Counted from the first letter of the stretch, positions 23,534 to 34,017 are shown. The stretch is 64,000 nt of DNA from Deltaproteobacteria bacterium (GCA_030690165.1 JAUYHF010000006.1:29848-93847); one strand, 5' to 3'. Notes: generated from the letters alone by a model not told the origin. A program made the numbers and translations.

Positions 23534-26145
23534 TCCACCACCACATTCATTATCTTATTCTTCACATAGACCATCTTTTTTACACCCTTGCCATCAAGCC
23601 ATTCTGCAATCTTTTTATCTTCAAGCACAAGTCTTTCTACTTCCTCCTGAGAGGTATCTATAGCCACATTGATGCGGCCTCTGAGTTTGCCGTTAATCTG
23701 CACAACCACCAGCGCCTCTTCCTTTTTCAGGGCAGACTCGTCATATGAGGGCCATGACATATTAAAAACAGTATCCAATTCCCCTATACCCTGCCACAAC
23801 TCCTCGCACGCATGCGGCGCAAATGGTGAAAGGAGTATCAGAAGGTTTTCAATGGCATTCTTATATGTCGATGCCGCCTTATCTTCCCACTTATAAAGGA
23901 AATTCACAAACTCCATAAGCGCGGCAATGGCTGTATTAAAATGAAACCTCTCTAAATCTTCAGTAACCCTTTTTATTACCATGTTAATCTCGTATTTAAG
24001 CTCAAAGTTATCAACCCCCTCTTTTCCCCCTTTAGCAAAGGAGGCTGGGCTCCCGTTGCTGCGAAGCATTGCAACGGGAAGCGGTGGATTTGCTCGCTGA
24101 CTCTCTGACTCTCTGACACTTTGACTCTCATTAACCAGCCTCCACACCCTGTTTAAAAACCTGTATGCGCCTTCAACCCCTTCATCGCTCCATTCAAGGT
24201 CTTTCTCAGGCGGCGCAGCGAAAAGAGAAAAGACCCTTGTTGTATCAGCGCCGTATCTTTCAATAATCCGGTCAGGGTCTATAATATTCTTCTTTGACTT
24301 ACTCATCTTTTCCGTAGGCCCTATCTCCACCGGTTTTCCGCACTTCACGCATGTCTTGTCCTTCACCTCTTCGGGCAAAAGATAGCCGTGCTCCTTGCAT
24401 TTTATAATCTCCTTGCACACCATGCCCTGGGTAAGAAGATTTGTAAAAGGCTCGTCAAAACCCAAAAGCCCCATATCCCGCATTGCCTTTATAAAAAACC
24501 TTGAATAGAGTAGGTGCAGAACAGCATGCTCCACACCGCCTATATACCGGTCAACAGGCAACCAGTAATTCGCAGCATCTTTATTGAATGGCCCTTTGTC
24601 CTCATGGGGCGAGGTATATCTTAAAAAATACCACGATGAGTCAACAAACGTATCCATTGTGTCTGTCTCTCTTCTTGCCTTTTTACCGCACTTGGGACAC
24701 TGGACATTTATAAATTTTTCGGATTGCGCCAACGGCGATGGCCCCTCGCCTGCAAACTTCACATCCTCAGGCAGGGACACAGGCAGGTCTTTATAAGGCA
24801 CAGGCGCTGCGCCGCATACTGCGCAATATATTATCGGTATAGGGCATCCCCAGTACCTCTGTCTTGATATGCCCCAGTCCCGCAGTTTGTAATTTACAGA
24901 GCCTTTTCCAATCTTTTTTTCTTCAAGGCGCTTCACAATGGCTACCATAGCATCCCTGTTATTCATTCCATTAAACTGGCCTGAATTCACCATGATTCCG
25001 TCTTCCAGATATGCCTCCTGTATCGTAGCAAAGTCTAATTTTTTATCAGACGGTTGTATAACAACAATCATGGGCAGGTTATACTTTTTAGCAAACTCAA
25101 AATCCCTCTGGTCATGGTTTGGAACTGCCATAACAGCGCCTGTGCCGTATTCCATAAGGACAAAATTGGCGAGATAGATTGGCATCTTCTTGTCTGTAAG
25201 GGGATTTATGCAGTATGAACCTGTAAACACACCTTCCTTTTCAAGCAATGCCTCTCGCCTGGCGCTTCTGTCTTGCCTTTTTATCTTTTCTATAAATTCG
25301 CTGACCGCTGACCGCTGATTGCTGACAACTATCTTTTCAACTACCGGATGCTCTGGCGCAAGGCTCATGAAGGTTGCGCCGAACAACGTGTCCGGCCTGG
25401 TGGTAAATACCTTTATGGCATCATTGGAATTCTCAATCTTAAAATCCACCTCAGCGCCCAGGCTCTTCCCAATCCAGTTCTTCTGCATTATAAGAACCTT
25501 CTCAGGCCAGCCGGAAAGTTTATCGCAATAATCTAAAAGCTCATCAGCATACGCAGTTATTTTGAAAAACCACTGCTTGAGGTTTTTCTGCTCCACAGGG
25601 CTGTCGCACCTCCAGCAGAGACCTCCCTCCACTTGCTCATTGGCCAGAACCGTGACGCACTGCGGACACCAGTTCACAGCAGACTGTTTCTGATATGCCA
25701 ATCCTTTTTCATATAACTTGAGAAAGAGCCACTGATTCCATCGGTAATATTCAGGGGTGCATGTGGCAATCTCCCTGTCCCAGTCATACGATATACCAAG
25801 TCTTTTCAACTGCCTTTTCATATAGGCAATATTTTCGTATGTCCATTTCGCAGGATGCACACCGCGCTGTATAGCCGCATTCTCAGCAGGCATGCCAAAG
25901 GCATCCCAGCCCATAGGATGCAGGACATTGTAGCCGCGCATACTCAGAAATCTTGCCGCAACATCTCCAATGGAATAATTCCTCACATGGCCCATATGTA
26001 TCTTGCCGGAAGGATACGGAAACATCTCCAGCACATAATACTTCTTTTTGGCCTTATCCTCTGTTACCTTAAAGACCTTATTCTCTTCCCATATCTTCTG
26101 CCATCTTTCTTCTATTTTTTTGTGGTCGTATTTCTCCTGCACCAA
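23530..26145 (-). CDS. leuS: Leucyl-tRNA synthetase
   Basis: 871 residues, class I synthetase charging tRNA-Leu. HIGH signature at residues 50-53 (HMGH in [17 protein letters not shown]), zinc-binding CPQC and CWRC, editing domain with [17 protein letters not shown] motif near 640 ([13 protein letters not shown]), anticodon domain and C-terminal extension. Two stretches are not typical: [15 protein letters not shown] in the editing domain and [13 protein letters not shown] in the anticodon-binding part, both encoded by tandem 7-8 base DNA repeats in frame. The start is TTG (GTG next), with AGGG upstream. First gene of the leuS-lptE-holA operon. Confidence 0.97.
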   Translation of the reverse strand: MVQEKYDHKKIEERWQKIWEENKVFKVTEDKAKKKYYVLEMFPYPSGKIHMGHVRNYSIGDVAARFLSMRGYNVLHPMGWDAFGMPAENAAIQRGVHPAKWTYENIAYMKRQLKRLGISYDWDREIATCTPEYYRWNQWLFLKLYEKGLAYQKQSAVNWCPQCVTVLANEQVEGGLCWRCDSPVEQKNLKQWFFKITAYADELLDYCDKLSGWPEKVLIMQKNWIGKSLGAEVDFKIENSNDAIKVFTTRPDTLFGATFMSLAPEHPVVEKIVVSNQRSAVSEFIEKIKRQDRSARREALLEKEGVFTGSYCINPLTDKKMPIYLANFVLMEYGTGAVMAVPNHDQRDFEFAKKYNLPMIVVIQPSDKKLDFATIQEAYLEDGIMVNSGQFNGMNNRDAMVAIVKRLEEKKIGKGSVNYKLRDWGISRQRYWGCPIPIIYCAVCGAAPVPYKDLPVSLPEDVKFAGEGPSPLAQSEKFINVQCPKCGKKARRETDTMDTFVDSSWYFLRYTSPHEDKGPFNKDAANYWLPVDRYIGGVEHAVLHLLYSRFFIKAMRDMGLLGFDEPFTNLLTQGMVCKEIIKCKEHGYLLPEEVKDKTCVKCGKPVEIGPTEKMSKSKKNIIDPDRIIERYGADTTRVFSLFAAPPEKDLEWSDEGVEGAYRFLNRVWRLVNESQSVRESESQRANPPLPVAMLRSNGSPASFAKGGKEGVDNFELKYEINMVIKRVTEDLERFHFNTAIAALMEFVNFLYKWEDKAASTYKNAIENLLILLSPFAPHACEELWQGIGELDTVFNMSWPSYDESALKKEEALVVVQINGKLRGRINVAIDTSQEEVERLVLEDKKIAEWLDGKGVKKMVYVKNKIMNVVVE
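24052..24131. repeat. Palindrome plus tandem GACTCTCT repeat inside leuS
   Basis: Palindrome with arms CCCGTTGC and GCAACGGG (24052-24078) followed by GACTCTCT units (about 24095-24131). In frame; encodes a variable insert near the start of the anticodon-binding domain. Confidence 0.75.
25299..25326. repeat. Tandem GCTGACC repeat inside leuS
   Basis: Four units of the 7-base word GCTGACC (last ones GCTGATT, GCTGAC), in frame, encoding SNQRSAVSE in the editing domain. Confidence 0.85.
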
Positions 26146-26237
26146 TTGAACCCTTGCCCCCTTTTATTTTCTTCAGTCTTTGTCTTTTCTTAACACAGCG
26201 CTGCCTTTTTTTCAAACAAAATAAGATATGAATGCAC

Positions 26238-26265
26238 TTGACAGGGAAAAACATCAGAGTATAAT
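26238..26265 (+). promoter_or_regulatory. Consensus sigma-70 promoter
   Basis: Perfect TTGACA (26238-26243) and perfect TATAAT (26260-26265) with a 16-base spacer, 33 bases before the next ATG. It is the best promoter in the window and drives the small Rossmann protein gene. Confidence 0.85.
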
Positions 26266-26298
26266 TTTTGGATAAAGTATCATATAGGAGGAAAGCTT

Positions 26299-26694
26299 AT
26301 GGGAAAAAAGAAAGAGATACAGATAGCTATTGTCGGGTTAGGCAAGATTGGAAGCACCTTTTTAAAAAAGCTGCTTGAGAAAGAAAGACAGGGGATTACG
26401 CTCATGGGCGTGGTAGAGCAGAACAAAGATACGCCGGGGATAGAATTGGCTAAAGACAAAGGGATAAAAATATACGACAGCCTTGATAAGCTGTTATATC
26501 TCAGCCAAGAGGTGGATGTAATATTTGACCTTACAGGCAATATTGATGCAAGAGAGAACCTGAGAGGCGGTCTGGCAAGAGCCAGAAACCAGCACACCGT
26601 CATTGTCCCGGAAGTAATAGCATTTCTCATTTGGAATCTCATAGCGCAAGGCAGCGAAGAATTCCCGGAAAGCGAAGCAAAACTGGGCTATTAA
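26299..26694 (+). CDS. Small stand-alone Rossmann NAD(P)-binding protein
   Basis: 131 residues containing little more than one Rossmann half: AIVGLGKIGSTFLKKLLEK gives the GxGxxG dinucleotide-binding loop, then LMGVVEQNKD ends strand two with an acidic residue (NAD preference) and DVIFDLTGN resembles strand four of homoserine dehydrogenase / GFO-IDH type enzymes. The catalytic domain of those families is missing, so it is unlikely to be a full oxidoreductase; a redox-sensing or regulatory role is possible. AGGAGG and a consensus promoter suggest strong expression. A hairpin with a T-run follows. I do not recognise a named family. Confidence 0.8.
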   Translation: MGKKKEIQIAIVGLGKIGSTFLKKLLEKERQGITLMGVVEQNKDTPGIELAKDKGIKIYDSLDKLLYLSQEVDVIFDLTGNIDARENLRGGLARARNQHTVIVPEVIAFLIWNLIAQGSEEFPESEAKLGY

Positions 26695-26708
26695 CAGCCT
26701 GTTAAATT

Positions 26709-26743
26709 GTTTTGGCGCAGACCAAAACCGATTTTCTTTTTTT
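26709..26743 (+). terminator. Rho-independent terminator
   Basis: Arms GTTTTGG and CCAAAAC (26709-26728) followed by a T-rich run to 26743, 14 bases after the stop of the small Rossmann gene. A second hairpin with eight Ts follows near 26773-26800. Confidence 0.6.
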
Positions 26744-26744
26744 C

Positions 26745-26766
26745 CAAGGCTGAAGCTTTGCCCTAC
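26745..26766. repeat. Palindrome with GTAG foot
   Basis: Arms CAAGGCT and AGCTTTG (one G-T pair) followed by CCCTAC, i.e. GTAGGG as the 5' foot on the minus strand. It is a further copy of the unit A type seen at 14633 and 58701. Confidence 0.7.
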
Positions 26767-26844
26767 ATGTCTTGCTGAACCAGCGTAAGGGGTTTTTTTT
26801 ACATATCTTGCCTTATCTTATTTTTTCTGTTATTATTTTCTCTT

Positions 26845-29301
26845 GTGAAGAGGTTAAAACCTAAAAACAGGTTAAAGCTGCTTGCTGTTATCATTAGCGC
26901 ATTTATTCTTATTACTGTAGCGCTTCCATTCGGCGTCTATCTCTATTTTACAAGCGCCTTACCACAGTTAAATTCACTGCATGAATACAATCCCAATATA
27001 ATCACAAAGATATATTCCGGCGACGGCCAGGTTGTTGGCGAGTTTTACATAGAAAGACGGATTGTAGTTCCCTTCTCAAAAATCCCGCCCCGGCTTATAA
27101 GGGCATTTCTATCTGCAGAGGATGCTCAATTTTACCAGCATAAGGGGGTAGACTACTGGAGCGTCCTGCGCGCCTTTTACAGGAACATCACTGCAGGCAA
27201 GATTGTGCAGGGTGGAAGCACTATTACACAGCAGGTGGCTAAATCATTTTTTCTTACCCCTGAAAGGAGCGTAGGAAGGAAGATAAAAGAGGCGCTGCTG
27301 GCCTACAGGATTGAAAAAAGCCTTTCAAAGGACGATATACTTCATCTCTATCTCAATCAGATATATCTGGGAAACGGCGCCTATGGCGTTCAGGCAGCGG
27401 CAGAGGCATATTTTGGCAAGGATGTGGGAATCCTTAACCTTGCCGAGGCAGCGCTTCTTGCCGGCCTTCCGAAGGCGCCGAGCAAATACTCTCCATACCA
27501 TTATCCGGATGTGGCGAGGCAGCGGCAGGAGTATGTGCTGCGGAGGATGATAGAAGAGGGTTATATTACAAAGGATGAAGAAGAAAAGGCGCTTAGATAT
27601 ACGCTTAAACTGAAGCCAAAAGAGATAAAAAGCCTCTGGGTCGGACCGTATTTTACAGAGCATGTGCGCAGATATATAGATGAAAAGTACGGCGAAGACC
27701 TTCTCTATAGAGGCGGGCTTCAGGTGTATACAACGTTGAATGTAGAGTTTCAGGAGGCTGCAAACGAGGCAGTAGCCTTTGGATTAAAAGAGCATGACAA
27801 AAGGCGCGGCTACAGAGGGCCGGTAAAAAGATTGGCAAAGAAAGATGAAATGGATGCGTTTCTCACGGAAGTGATAACAGAATTAAACGGAAAACAGCTT
27901 GAAACAGGAAAGATATATGAAGGGCTTGTAACAGCCGTAGATACACAGGGGCAATATTTTTTAGTAAATATCGGCGCTCATAAAGCCCGGCTTGCATTTG
28001 AAGACGCAGCATGGGCAAAACTATACAATCCGACTGATGACCCTGATGGCGGGAAAAATCAAGATATTACCCGTGTTATAAGAATTGGCGATGTTATAAA
28101 AGTCGCTGTAAAATCGGCTACGAACTCCGAACTTATATCTGTTACACTGGAACAGGAACCGCTCACCCAGGCGTCTCTGATTGCGGTGGAGCCTCAAACA
28201 GGCTATATAAGGGCCATGGTTGGAGGGGCGGATTTTACAAAAACCCAGTTTAACAGGGCTGTACAGGCAAAGCGGCAGCCGGGGAGCGCATTCAAGCCGA
28301 TTATATACGTTGCCGCCCTGGATAAAGGCTACACGGCTGCGTCTGTAATCATAGACTCGCCCATTATCTTTGAGGAAACCGTAAAAGGCCCTGTAACAGG
28401 CGTTGACATGGAAACCGAATGGAAACCCAGAAACTTTGAGGAGAAATTCTACGGACCGACAACCTTCAGGCAAGCCCTGACACATTCCAGAAATGTCGTA
28501 ACCATAAAGATTTTAAAGGACATTGGCGTGGGTTATGCGATTGAATATGCAAAAAAACTCGGCATCCAGTCTCCATTGAATAACGACCTCTCCCTTGCCC
28601 TGGGGTCATCCAGCCTGTCTCTTTTGGAGCTTACCAACGCCTATTCCACATTTGCAAATATGGGCAAAAGGGCAGAGCCAATCTTCATAACAAAGATTAC
28701 AGACAAGGCAGGGAATGTCCTTGAAGAAACTCCATCTCCAATCCTTCAAGATGTTTTAAGCCCGCAGACCGCTTTTATAATGACAAATCTTTTGCAGGGT
28801 GTTATACAGGATGGAACCGGCCAGCGGGCAAAGGCGCTCGGAAGACCTGCCGCAGGCAAGACCGGAACTACAAATAATCTGAACGATGCATGGTTTATAG
28901 GTTTTACCCCGAATATTCTTGCAGGCGTATGGATAGGTTATGATGGTGAAAGGCCGCTTGGGCACATGGAAACAGGGGCAAGGGCGGCTCTCCCGATATG
29001 GCTGGAATTCATGCAAAAGGCAGTGGCAGGAACTTCCCTTAAAAGTTTTTCTGTTCCTGAAGCCGTTGTATTTGCCAAAATAGATATGACGACAGGCAAG
29101 CCTGTAACTTTAGCGACAGAGAAGGCAATCTTTGAGGTGTTTAAAGAAGGAACAGCGCCAACGGATTCTGCAAACGCCGCCGGAGGCGCTGGCGCAGTTG
29201 ACGGAAATACTCCCACTGAAAGGTTTTTTGAAATGGATAGAGGCGCATCAACAGAGGGAAAACCCCCTGCTGATTCTTCTGAAGATGAAAAAATGGATTA
29301 A
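26845..29301 (+). CDS. mrcA: Bifunctional penicillin-binding protein 1A
   Basis: 818 residues. One N-terminal membrane segment (about 10-33), glycosyltransferase family 51 domain (SAEDAQFYQHKGVDYWSVLRA, GGSTITQQVAKS, EALLAYRIEKSLSKDDIL), an OB-like insert, and a transpeptidase domain with the SxxK serine in PGSAFKPIIY, and KTG in AGKTGTTNNLND. It polymerises and cross-links peptidoglycan in the periplasm. GTG start without a clear ribosome site. The C-terminal tail is polar and Pro/Ala-rich. It ends four bases before moaA, so the two are probably co-transcribed, although functionally unrelated. Confidence 0.96.
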   Translation: MKRLKPKNRLKLLAVIISAFILITVALPFGVYLYFTSALPQLNSLHEYNPNIITKIYSGDGQVVGEFYIERRIVVPFSKIPPRLIRAFLSAEDAQFYQHKGVDYWSVLRAFYRNITAGKIVQGGSTITQQVAKSFFLTPERSVGRKIKEALLAYRIEKSLSKDDILHLYLNQIYLGNGAYGVQAAAEAYFGKDVGILNLAEAALLAGLPKAPSKYSPYHYPDVARQRQEYVLRRMIEEGYITKDEEEKALRYTLKLKPKEIKSLWVGPYFTEHVRRYIDEKYGEDLLYRGGLQVYTTLNVEFQEAANEAVAFGLKEHDKRRGYRGPVKRLAKKDEMDAFLTEVITELNGKQLETGKIYEGLVTAVDTQGQYFLVNIGAHKARLAFEDAAWAKLYNPTDDPDGGKNQDITRVIRIGDVIKVAVKSATNSELISVTLEQEPLTQASLIAVEPQTGYIRAMVGGADFTKTQFNRAVQAKRQPGSAFKPIIYVAALDKGYTAASVIIDSPIIFEETVKGPVTGVDMETEWKPRNFEEKFYGPTTFRQALTHSRNVVTIKILKDIGVGYAIEYAKKLGIQSPLNNDLSLALGSSSLSLLELTNAYSTFANMGKRAEPIFITKITDKAGNVLEETPSPILQDVLSPQTAFIMTNLLQGVIQDGTGQRAKALGRPAAGKTGTTNNLNDAWFIGFTPNILAGVWIGYDGERPLGHMETGARAALPIWLEFMQKAVAGTSLKSFSVPEAVVFAKIDMTTGKPVTLATEKAIFEVFKEGTAPTDSANAAGGAGAVDGNTPTERFFEMDRGASTEGKPPADSSEDEKMD

Positions 29302-29304
29302 ATT

Positions 29305-30300
29305 ATGTCCCAAAAGCTTATTGACTCATACAACCGTCCCATAGACTATCTGAGAATATCGGTTACAGACCGTTGCAACTTAAGGTGTGTTTATTGCATG
29401 CCTTCTGAAGGCATAGCGCTCATGAATGCCGATAATATCCTGCGGTATGAAGAACTCATGAGGGTTGCAGCCATTGCAGTAAAACACGGCATAACAAAGA
29501 TAAGGATTACAGGCGGAGAACCGCTTGTCCGTAAAGGGATTGTAGAATTTATAGAAGAACTGGCAAAATTGAAAGGTATTATAGACTTAAGCCTTACAAC
29601 AAACGGCGTCCTTCTTAAGGAGTTTGCGCTTTCGCTGAAAAGGGCGGGGCTTACAAGGGTAAATGTGAGTCTGGATTCTTTAAATAAAGAAAGGTTTCAT
29701 AAAATAACCAGAGGAGATTTTCTTGAAAATGTCATGGATGGGCTTGAAGAGGCGGAAAGGGCAGGCTTAAGCCCGGTAAAGATAAATTGTGTGGTGATAA
29801 AAGGCTTCAATGATGACGAAATTCTGGATTTTGCCTTGCTCACAAAAAAGAAACCATTTCACATAAGATTTATAGAGTATATGCCGTTTGAGGCAGAGGC
29901 TGCATGGGATAGAGATAAATGCATTTCAGCATCGCAAATAATGGAGAAGATAAACAGCCTTCAGAACCTTATTCCGCTTGGAAACCATGAAAAGAGGACA
30001 GGCCCTGCAAGGAGATATAAATTTATAGACGGCATCGGCGAGATAGGTTTTATAAACCCTGTATCAGACCACTTCTGCGGCTCATGCAACAGACTAAGGC
30101 TTACAGCAGACGGAAAGCTCAGAACATGCCTGTTTTCTGATGATGAGGTGGATATAAAAGCAGCTATTAGAAATAACTGCACTGACAGAGAAATAGAAGA
30201 TCTTTTATTCAGGGCTGTAAAAGAAAAACCGGAAGGGCATCGTATCAATGACAATATCTTTAAAAAGTGCAGCAGAACAATGAGCTTTATAGGAGGATAG
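29305..30300 (+). CDS. moaA: GTP 3',8-cyclase MoaA
   Basis: 331 residues, radical-SAM enzyme for the first step of molybdopterin synthesis. N-terminal cluster CNLRCVYC (CxxxCxxC), SAM-binding GGEPLVRKG, C-terminal second cluster FCGSCNRLRLTADGKLRTC, and the essential terminal Gly-Gly (SFIGG). All catalytic cysteines are present. It lies four bases after PBP1A. moaC/moaD/moaE are not in the window; mobA and mobB are 10 kb upstream. Confidence 0.98.
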   Translation: MSQKLIDSYNRPIDYLRISVTDRCNLRCVYCMPSEGIALMNADNILRYEELMRVAAIAVKHGITKIRITGGEPLVRKGIVEFIEELAKLKGIIDLSLTTNGVLLKEFALSLKRAGLTRVNVSLDSLNKERFHKITRGDFLENVMDGLEEAERAGLSPVKINCVVIKGFNDDEILDFALLTKKKPFHIRFIEYMPFEAEAAWDRDKCISASQIMEKINSLQNLIPLGNHEKRTGPARRYKFIDGIGEIGFINPVSDHFCGSCNRLRLTADGKLRTCLFSDDEVDIKAAIRNNCTDREIEDLLFRAVKEKPEGHRINDNIFKKCSRTMSFIGG

Positions 30301-30372
30301 AAAATTCGCCGCTGCTCCTATCTCTATTTACCCGCCCATTTTTTTATCTCCTTTTAAAATAAAATCAACACC

Positions 30373-30401
30373 TTGTCAATACAATTGAAATATGTTATTT
30401 A
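30373..30401 (+). promoter_or_regulatory. Possible promoter of the cytochrome c maturation pair
   Basis: TTGTCA (30373-30378), 17-base spacer, TATTTA (30396-30401), ten bases before the ATG of the CcsA gene, so the leader would be very short. Confidence 0.45.
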
Positions 30402-30410
30402 AACTCCACC

Positions 30411-31298
30411 ATGTCAAATCTGGAAACAATACTATCAAGAGACAGCTATATACTCGCTGTAGAAATAAGGCTTTTTTGGCTCGTAGCCCTGATATACGGG
30501 GTCTGTCTTATCTTATATCTCATCCACCTTGCCACCAAAAAGACCGGCCCCGGAAGATTGGGCACAAACATGCTCTGGCTTGGCGTAATCACCCATGCAG
30601 GCCTTATACTTTTAAGGACATTCGAAGGCCAGAGGGCGCCTTTTCAAACCCTTTATGAAAGCCTGTCATGGTTTGCATGGTCAACATCCATTGCATACCT
30701 CTATGTAGAAAGACGATGGAAAGATATTTATCTGCCTGGGATTCTTGTAACAGCGCTCTCAATGGGGGCGTGTCTGTATGCCCTGCTAACGAGAAGCCCT
30801 GCTGTAGAACCGCTTTCACCTCCGCTTCAGAGCTATTGGTTTGAGTGGCATGTGGCGCTTGCATTCTTATCCTATGCTGTCTTTGTCGTAAGCTGTTCAA
30901 TAGAGATAATCTATCTTGCGATAAAACCTTCTGTAAAAAAAGGCCTGAGACCGGAATATGGCCTTAATACAAATAATCTTGAGACATTTCACAGACAGTC
31001 TTTCAGGCTTGCCTTATTTGGCTTTCCACTTCTTACATTCGGCATATTTTCCGGCGCTGCATGGGCAAACGAGGCATGGGGCAGATACTGGGGATGGGAT
31101 CCAAAAGAGACATGGTCGCTAATCACATGGACGGTATTTGCCATATACCTCCATTCCATGTCAATACCAAGATGGAATAAACTGCCCGCGTCAATATTCA
31201 ACATACTCGGCTTTATATGTATGCTTATGACATTTATAGGCGTAAACTGGCTGGCAAGGCTTCTGGGAATACCAAGTTTACATTTGTATGCGATGTAA
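30411..31298 (+). CDS. ccsA: Cytochrome c maturation protein CcsA/ResC (heme handling)
   Basis: 295 residues, eight or so membrane segments, with the tryptophan-rich heme motif WGRYWGWDPKETWSLITW at about residues 222-239 and conserved His in FEWHVALAFLSY. With ResB it forms the System II heme exporter/lyase that joins heme to CXXCH of apocytochromes at the outer face of the inner membrane. Databases also call this family CcsB or HemX-like. It starts just after a probable promoter and lies six bases before the resB ATG. A cytochrome c substrate is encoded at 62215-62655. Confidence 0.93.
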   Translation: MSNLETILSRDSYILAVEIRLFWLVALIYGVCLILYLIHLATKKTGPGRLGTNMLWLGVITHAGLILLRTFEGQRAPFQTLYESLSWFAWSTSIAYLYVERRWKDIYLPGILVTALSMGACLYALLTRSPAVEPLSPPLQSYWFEWHVALAFLSYAVFVVSCSIEIIYLAIKPSVKKGLRPEYGLNTNNLETFHRQSFRLALFGFPLLTFGIFSGAAWANEAWGRYWGWDPKETWSLITWTVFAIYLHSMSIPRWNKLPASIFNILGFICMLMTFIGVNWLARLLGIPSLHLYAM

Positions 31299-31304
31299 AT
31301 AAAA

Positions 31305-32825
31305 ATGATTATTCTAACAAAAATAAAATCTATTAACTGGCAGGGCATTCGTGAAAATAAAATCTATAAGAGATTTGCATCCCTTAAGACCTCTTGTATA
31401 TTTCTTGGCATTCTGATCGGGTTTTATATCATAGGAACCATCTTTCCGCAGGGCGCCGGGCTTGACGATTATATAAAATCAGGGGGCGGTTTTACATCCT
31501 TTGTTATTTTCTTTGACCTTCTGAATATATTTAATACCCCTGGTTTTTTAATCGTCGTATCCCTTCTATCTATAAATCTGACAATCTGCGCCTTTGAAAT
31601 ATTTTTGATACTCCGGAGCCAGAGGAAAACCGTATCAGAGGGATTGCAATTTACTCCTCAATTTACATTACCATTAGATATAATCCCGCAATTGGAGGAC
31701 ACGGGAGAAATTGTAAAAGAGATATTTAAAAAAGAGCTTGGATTTACAGAAAAGACATTCGCATGCCCGGAAACAAATCCCCGATTGTTTCTATCGGGGA
31801 TAAATATAATGGAAAAAGGCTGGTCTTACAGATGGCTTACATGGGGTTACCATCTATCTATCCTCTTTTGTTTCTTTGGTTTTTTTATGACATATATCTT
31901 TGCATTTGAAGACGGGATTACCCTCTATCCGGACGAGGCTGCAACAATAAAACCTGCCGCAACAAACAGATGGAATAAAAGCTGGGGCAATAAACCGCAA
32001 GAACTTGATTTCAAACTTATGCTTGATGAATTCATAACAGAGTATAATCAATTTCCGAAATTGGATTATCCTGCTGATAAACTCTCAAGACTCGCAATTG
32101 CCATGGGCTGGAAGGACCCGAAATATCTGCTGAAAGATGAATCCTATTCCCCAAAGGACTGGAAGAGCAGGGTTAAGGTAATAAAAGGAAAACAGGTGGT
32201 TTTAGAAAAGACCATTGAGGTAAATGACCCTCTCTCATATCAGGGCATAACCTTTTATCAGGCCGCTTATAAGCAAATGCTGAAGATACAGATTGATGAT
32301 AATCCCATATCGCTTGAGACAGAGGCCGATCATGAGTTAATTATACCCGGCATAGACGGCATGCTTAAGTTTGGCGCAATAAGAACAGGGACGCTCTTTA
32401 AAAAAGACGGCGGAACAGAAAAAATAAAGACATTTACAGAGGCCGCGCTTATAAGAAAAGACAAGAGCGGAAAAACAGAAACAGAAAAACTCGGCAAACT
32501 TGAACATGACGGAAGCCTGTATATAGACGATAAAAGGATTAGCCTCAAGGAATTTAAAGAGGCGTCTATTCTGAGCTATCGTTACGACCCCGGCGTTCCG
32601 ATACTATGGTGGTCCGGGGTTACTCTGCTAATTGCTATGGCATTAAGGGTATTCGGGGCATGGTACAGGATAATATACAGGCTTGAGGAAAAAGACGGCA
32701 TGCCTCATCTGCTACTTAAGATAAAAACAAGGGGGCTTATGGCAGACGAGGAAAGGCTCATAAAGAGGTTGAAACACTCGCTGGAAAAATGGGCAGAACC
32801 GATAGATTTAGATACGCCTGTTTAA
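31305..32825 (+). CDS. resB: Cytochrome c maturation protein ResB-like (CcsB/Ccs1)
   Basis: 506 residues. N-terminal membrane segments (SLKTSCIFLGILIGFYIIGT, SLLSINLTICAFEIFLI), a third near 175-195, a large periplasmic region with VNDPLSYQGITFYQAAY, and a C-terminal membrane segment (GVPILWWSGVTLLIAMALRV). This matches ResB, the partner of ResC/CcsA in System II cytochrome c assembly. ATG six bases after the ccsA stop; operon of two. Length is normal and the conserved motifs are intact. Confidence 0.94.
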   Translation: MIILTKIKSINWQGIRENKIYKRFASLKTSCIFLGILIGFYIIGTIFPQGAGLDDYIKSGGGFTSFVIFFDLLNIFNTPGFLIVVSLLSINLTICAFEIFLILRSQRKTVSEGLQFTPQFTLPLDIIPQLEDTGEIVKEIFKKELGFTEKTFACPETNPRLFLSGINIMEKGWSYRWLTWGYHLSILFCFFGFFMTYIFAFEDGITLYPDEAATIKPAATNRWNKSWGNKPQELDFKLMLDEFITEYNQFPKLDYPADKLSRLAIAMGWKDPKYLLKDESYSPKDWKSRVKVIKGKQVVLEKTIEVNDPLSYQGITFYQAAYKQMLKIQIDDNPISLETEADHELIIPGIDGMLKFGAIRTGTLFKKDGGTEKIKTFTEAALIRKDKSGKTETEKLGKLEHDGSLYIDDKRISLKEFKEASILSYRYDPGVPILWWSGVTLLIAMALRVFGAWYRIIYRLEEKDGMPHLLLKIKTRGLMADEERLIKRLKHSLEKWAEPIDLDTPV

Positions 32826-32892
32826 AATCCCACCAACCCCCCTTAGACATAATGCCCGGCTAAAGGCATAATTTTCAATAATCTCATCCGCT

Positions 32893-34005
32893 TCACAAAA
32901 GTGTCTTTTGCTCCCTTCCAATAGAGCTTGTGTCCGCCTCAAGACCTTTGACATCTTCAAGACTCGAAAGCCTGTCCTGAAATCTTTCGAGTCTTTTGCC
33001 AGCCTCGTCATATTTTGTCCGCGCATTATTCAAATGAGTGCCGACAACCTCAAAATCCTTTGAAAATCTGTCAAAATCTCCTTTAAGCCTTTCAAGGCGC
33101 GACAATATCTCCTGCGCCTGCCCGCTTATCTCCATGCCTCTTAATCCAAGAAGTATTGTCTGTAGATAAACATAAAAGCTGTTTGGTGAAACCGGCACAA
33201 CCTTCTTTGCAAATGCGTAGCCGGCTATGCCCTTTTCTTCGCCAAATGACTCATCTTTTATAATGGTCTCGTAATATACATTCTCGGCAGGGATATACAT
33301 CAGGGCAAAGCTGAATGTGCCTTCATCAGGCTGGATATACTGGTCTGCAATGGCGTCTATGTGTTTTTTTACATCCGATACAAATCTTTTTCTGTTGAAT
33401 TTTCTTTCCTCATCTGTCGGGCTCTCAAGAAGTCTTTTAAAATTTTCCAGGGGAAATTTTGAATCTACAGGCACAAGGCCATGCGCGAGTTGTATAACAG
33501 CATCCACCCTTGAGCCGTTTTTGAAAGTGTATTGAAGTTTGTAGTTTGTCGGCGGAAGTATCTGGCTAAGAAGGTCGCCCAAAAAAAGCTCGCCGAGTCC
33601 GCCGCGGAGTTTTGGCGACCTGAGTATCTCCTGCAAGCTCGCTATATCCTTGCCGACATCAAAGACCTGTTGTGTTGCCTTTGAAAGTTCTCCAAGGTCT
33701 TTTTTTACATCGCCAACAACCCTTGCCGCATTGTCCATCCTCTGACCCAACTGGCCTGTCGCATTCTGAAGCTGCTGGGTAACTGAATTTAACTGACTGT
33801 TTACCTGGGCCGTAACATTGCCAAGCTGCTGGTTAATGGTCTGGATATTGACAGCAAGGTTTTCTGAAAGCTGCTGGCGGAGATTTAATATCTCCTGCTG
33901 CATCAGGGAAAGGGCTGGGTCTGTCCGCTGCTTTCTGGAACTTAAGATATTCCAAAGTATGAGCAGTATCAGGACAGATAAAAGTATTGTGATAGTGATT
34001 TCCAT
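32893..34005 (-). CDS. rmuC: DNA recombination protein RmuC family
   Basis: 370 residues. N-terminal membrane anchor (ITILLSVLILLILWNIL), long coiled coil to about residue 125 rich in Gln/Asn (LRQQLSENLAVNIQTINQQL), then the RmuC nuclease-like core (LRSPKLRGGLGELFLGDLL, VDAVIQLAHGLVPVDSKFPL, FALMYIPAENVYYE) and a C-terminal coiled coil. RmuC limits inverted-repeat-mediated rearrangements, of some note here given the many palindromes. It sits after the resB gene, convergent with it. Confidence 0.95.
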   Translation of the reverse strand: MEITITILLSVLILLILWNILSSRKQRTDPALSLMQQEILNLRQQLSENLAVNIQTINQQLGNVTAQVNSQLNSVTQQLQNATGQLGQRMDNAARVVGDVKKDLGELSKATQQVFDVGKDIASLQEILRSPKLRGGLGELFLGDLLSQILPPTNYKLQYTFKNGSRVDAVIQLAHGLVPVDSKFPLENFKRLLESPTDEERKFNRKRFVSDVKKHIDAIADQYIQPDEGTFSFALMYIPAENVYYETIIKDESFGEEKGIAGYAFAKKVVPVSPNSFYVYLQTILLGLRGMEISGQAQEILSRLERLKGDFDRFSKDFEVVGTHLNNARTKYDEAGKRLERFQDRLSSLEDVKGLEADTSSIGREQKTLL

Positions 34006-34017
34006 ATAAATACAGGC

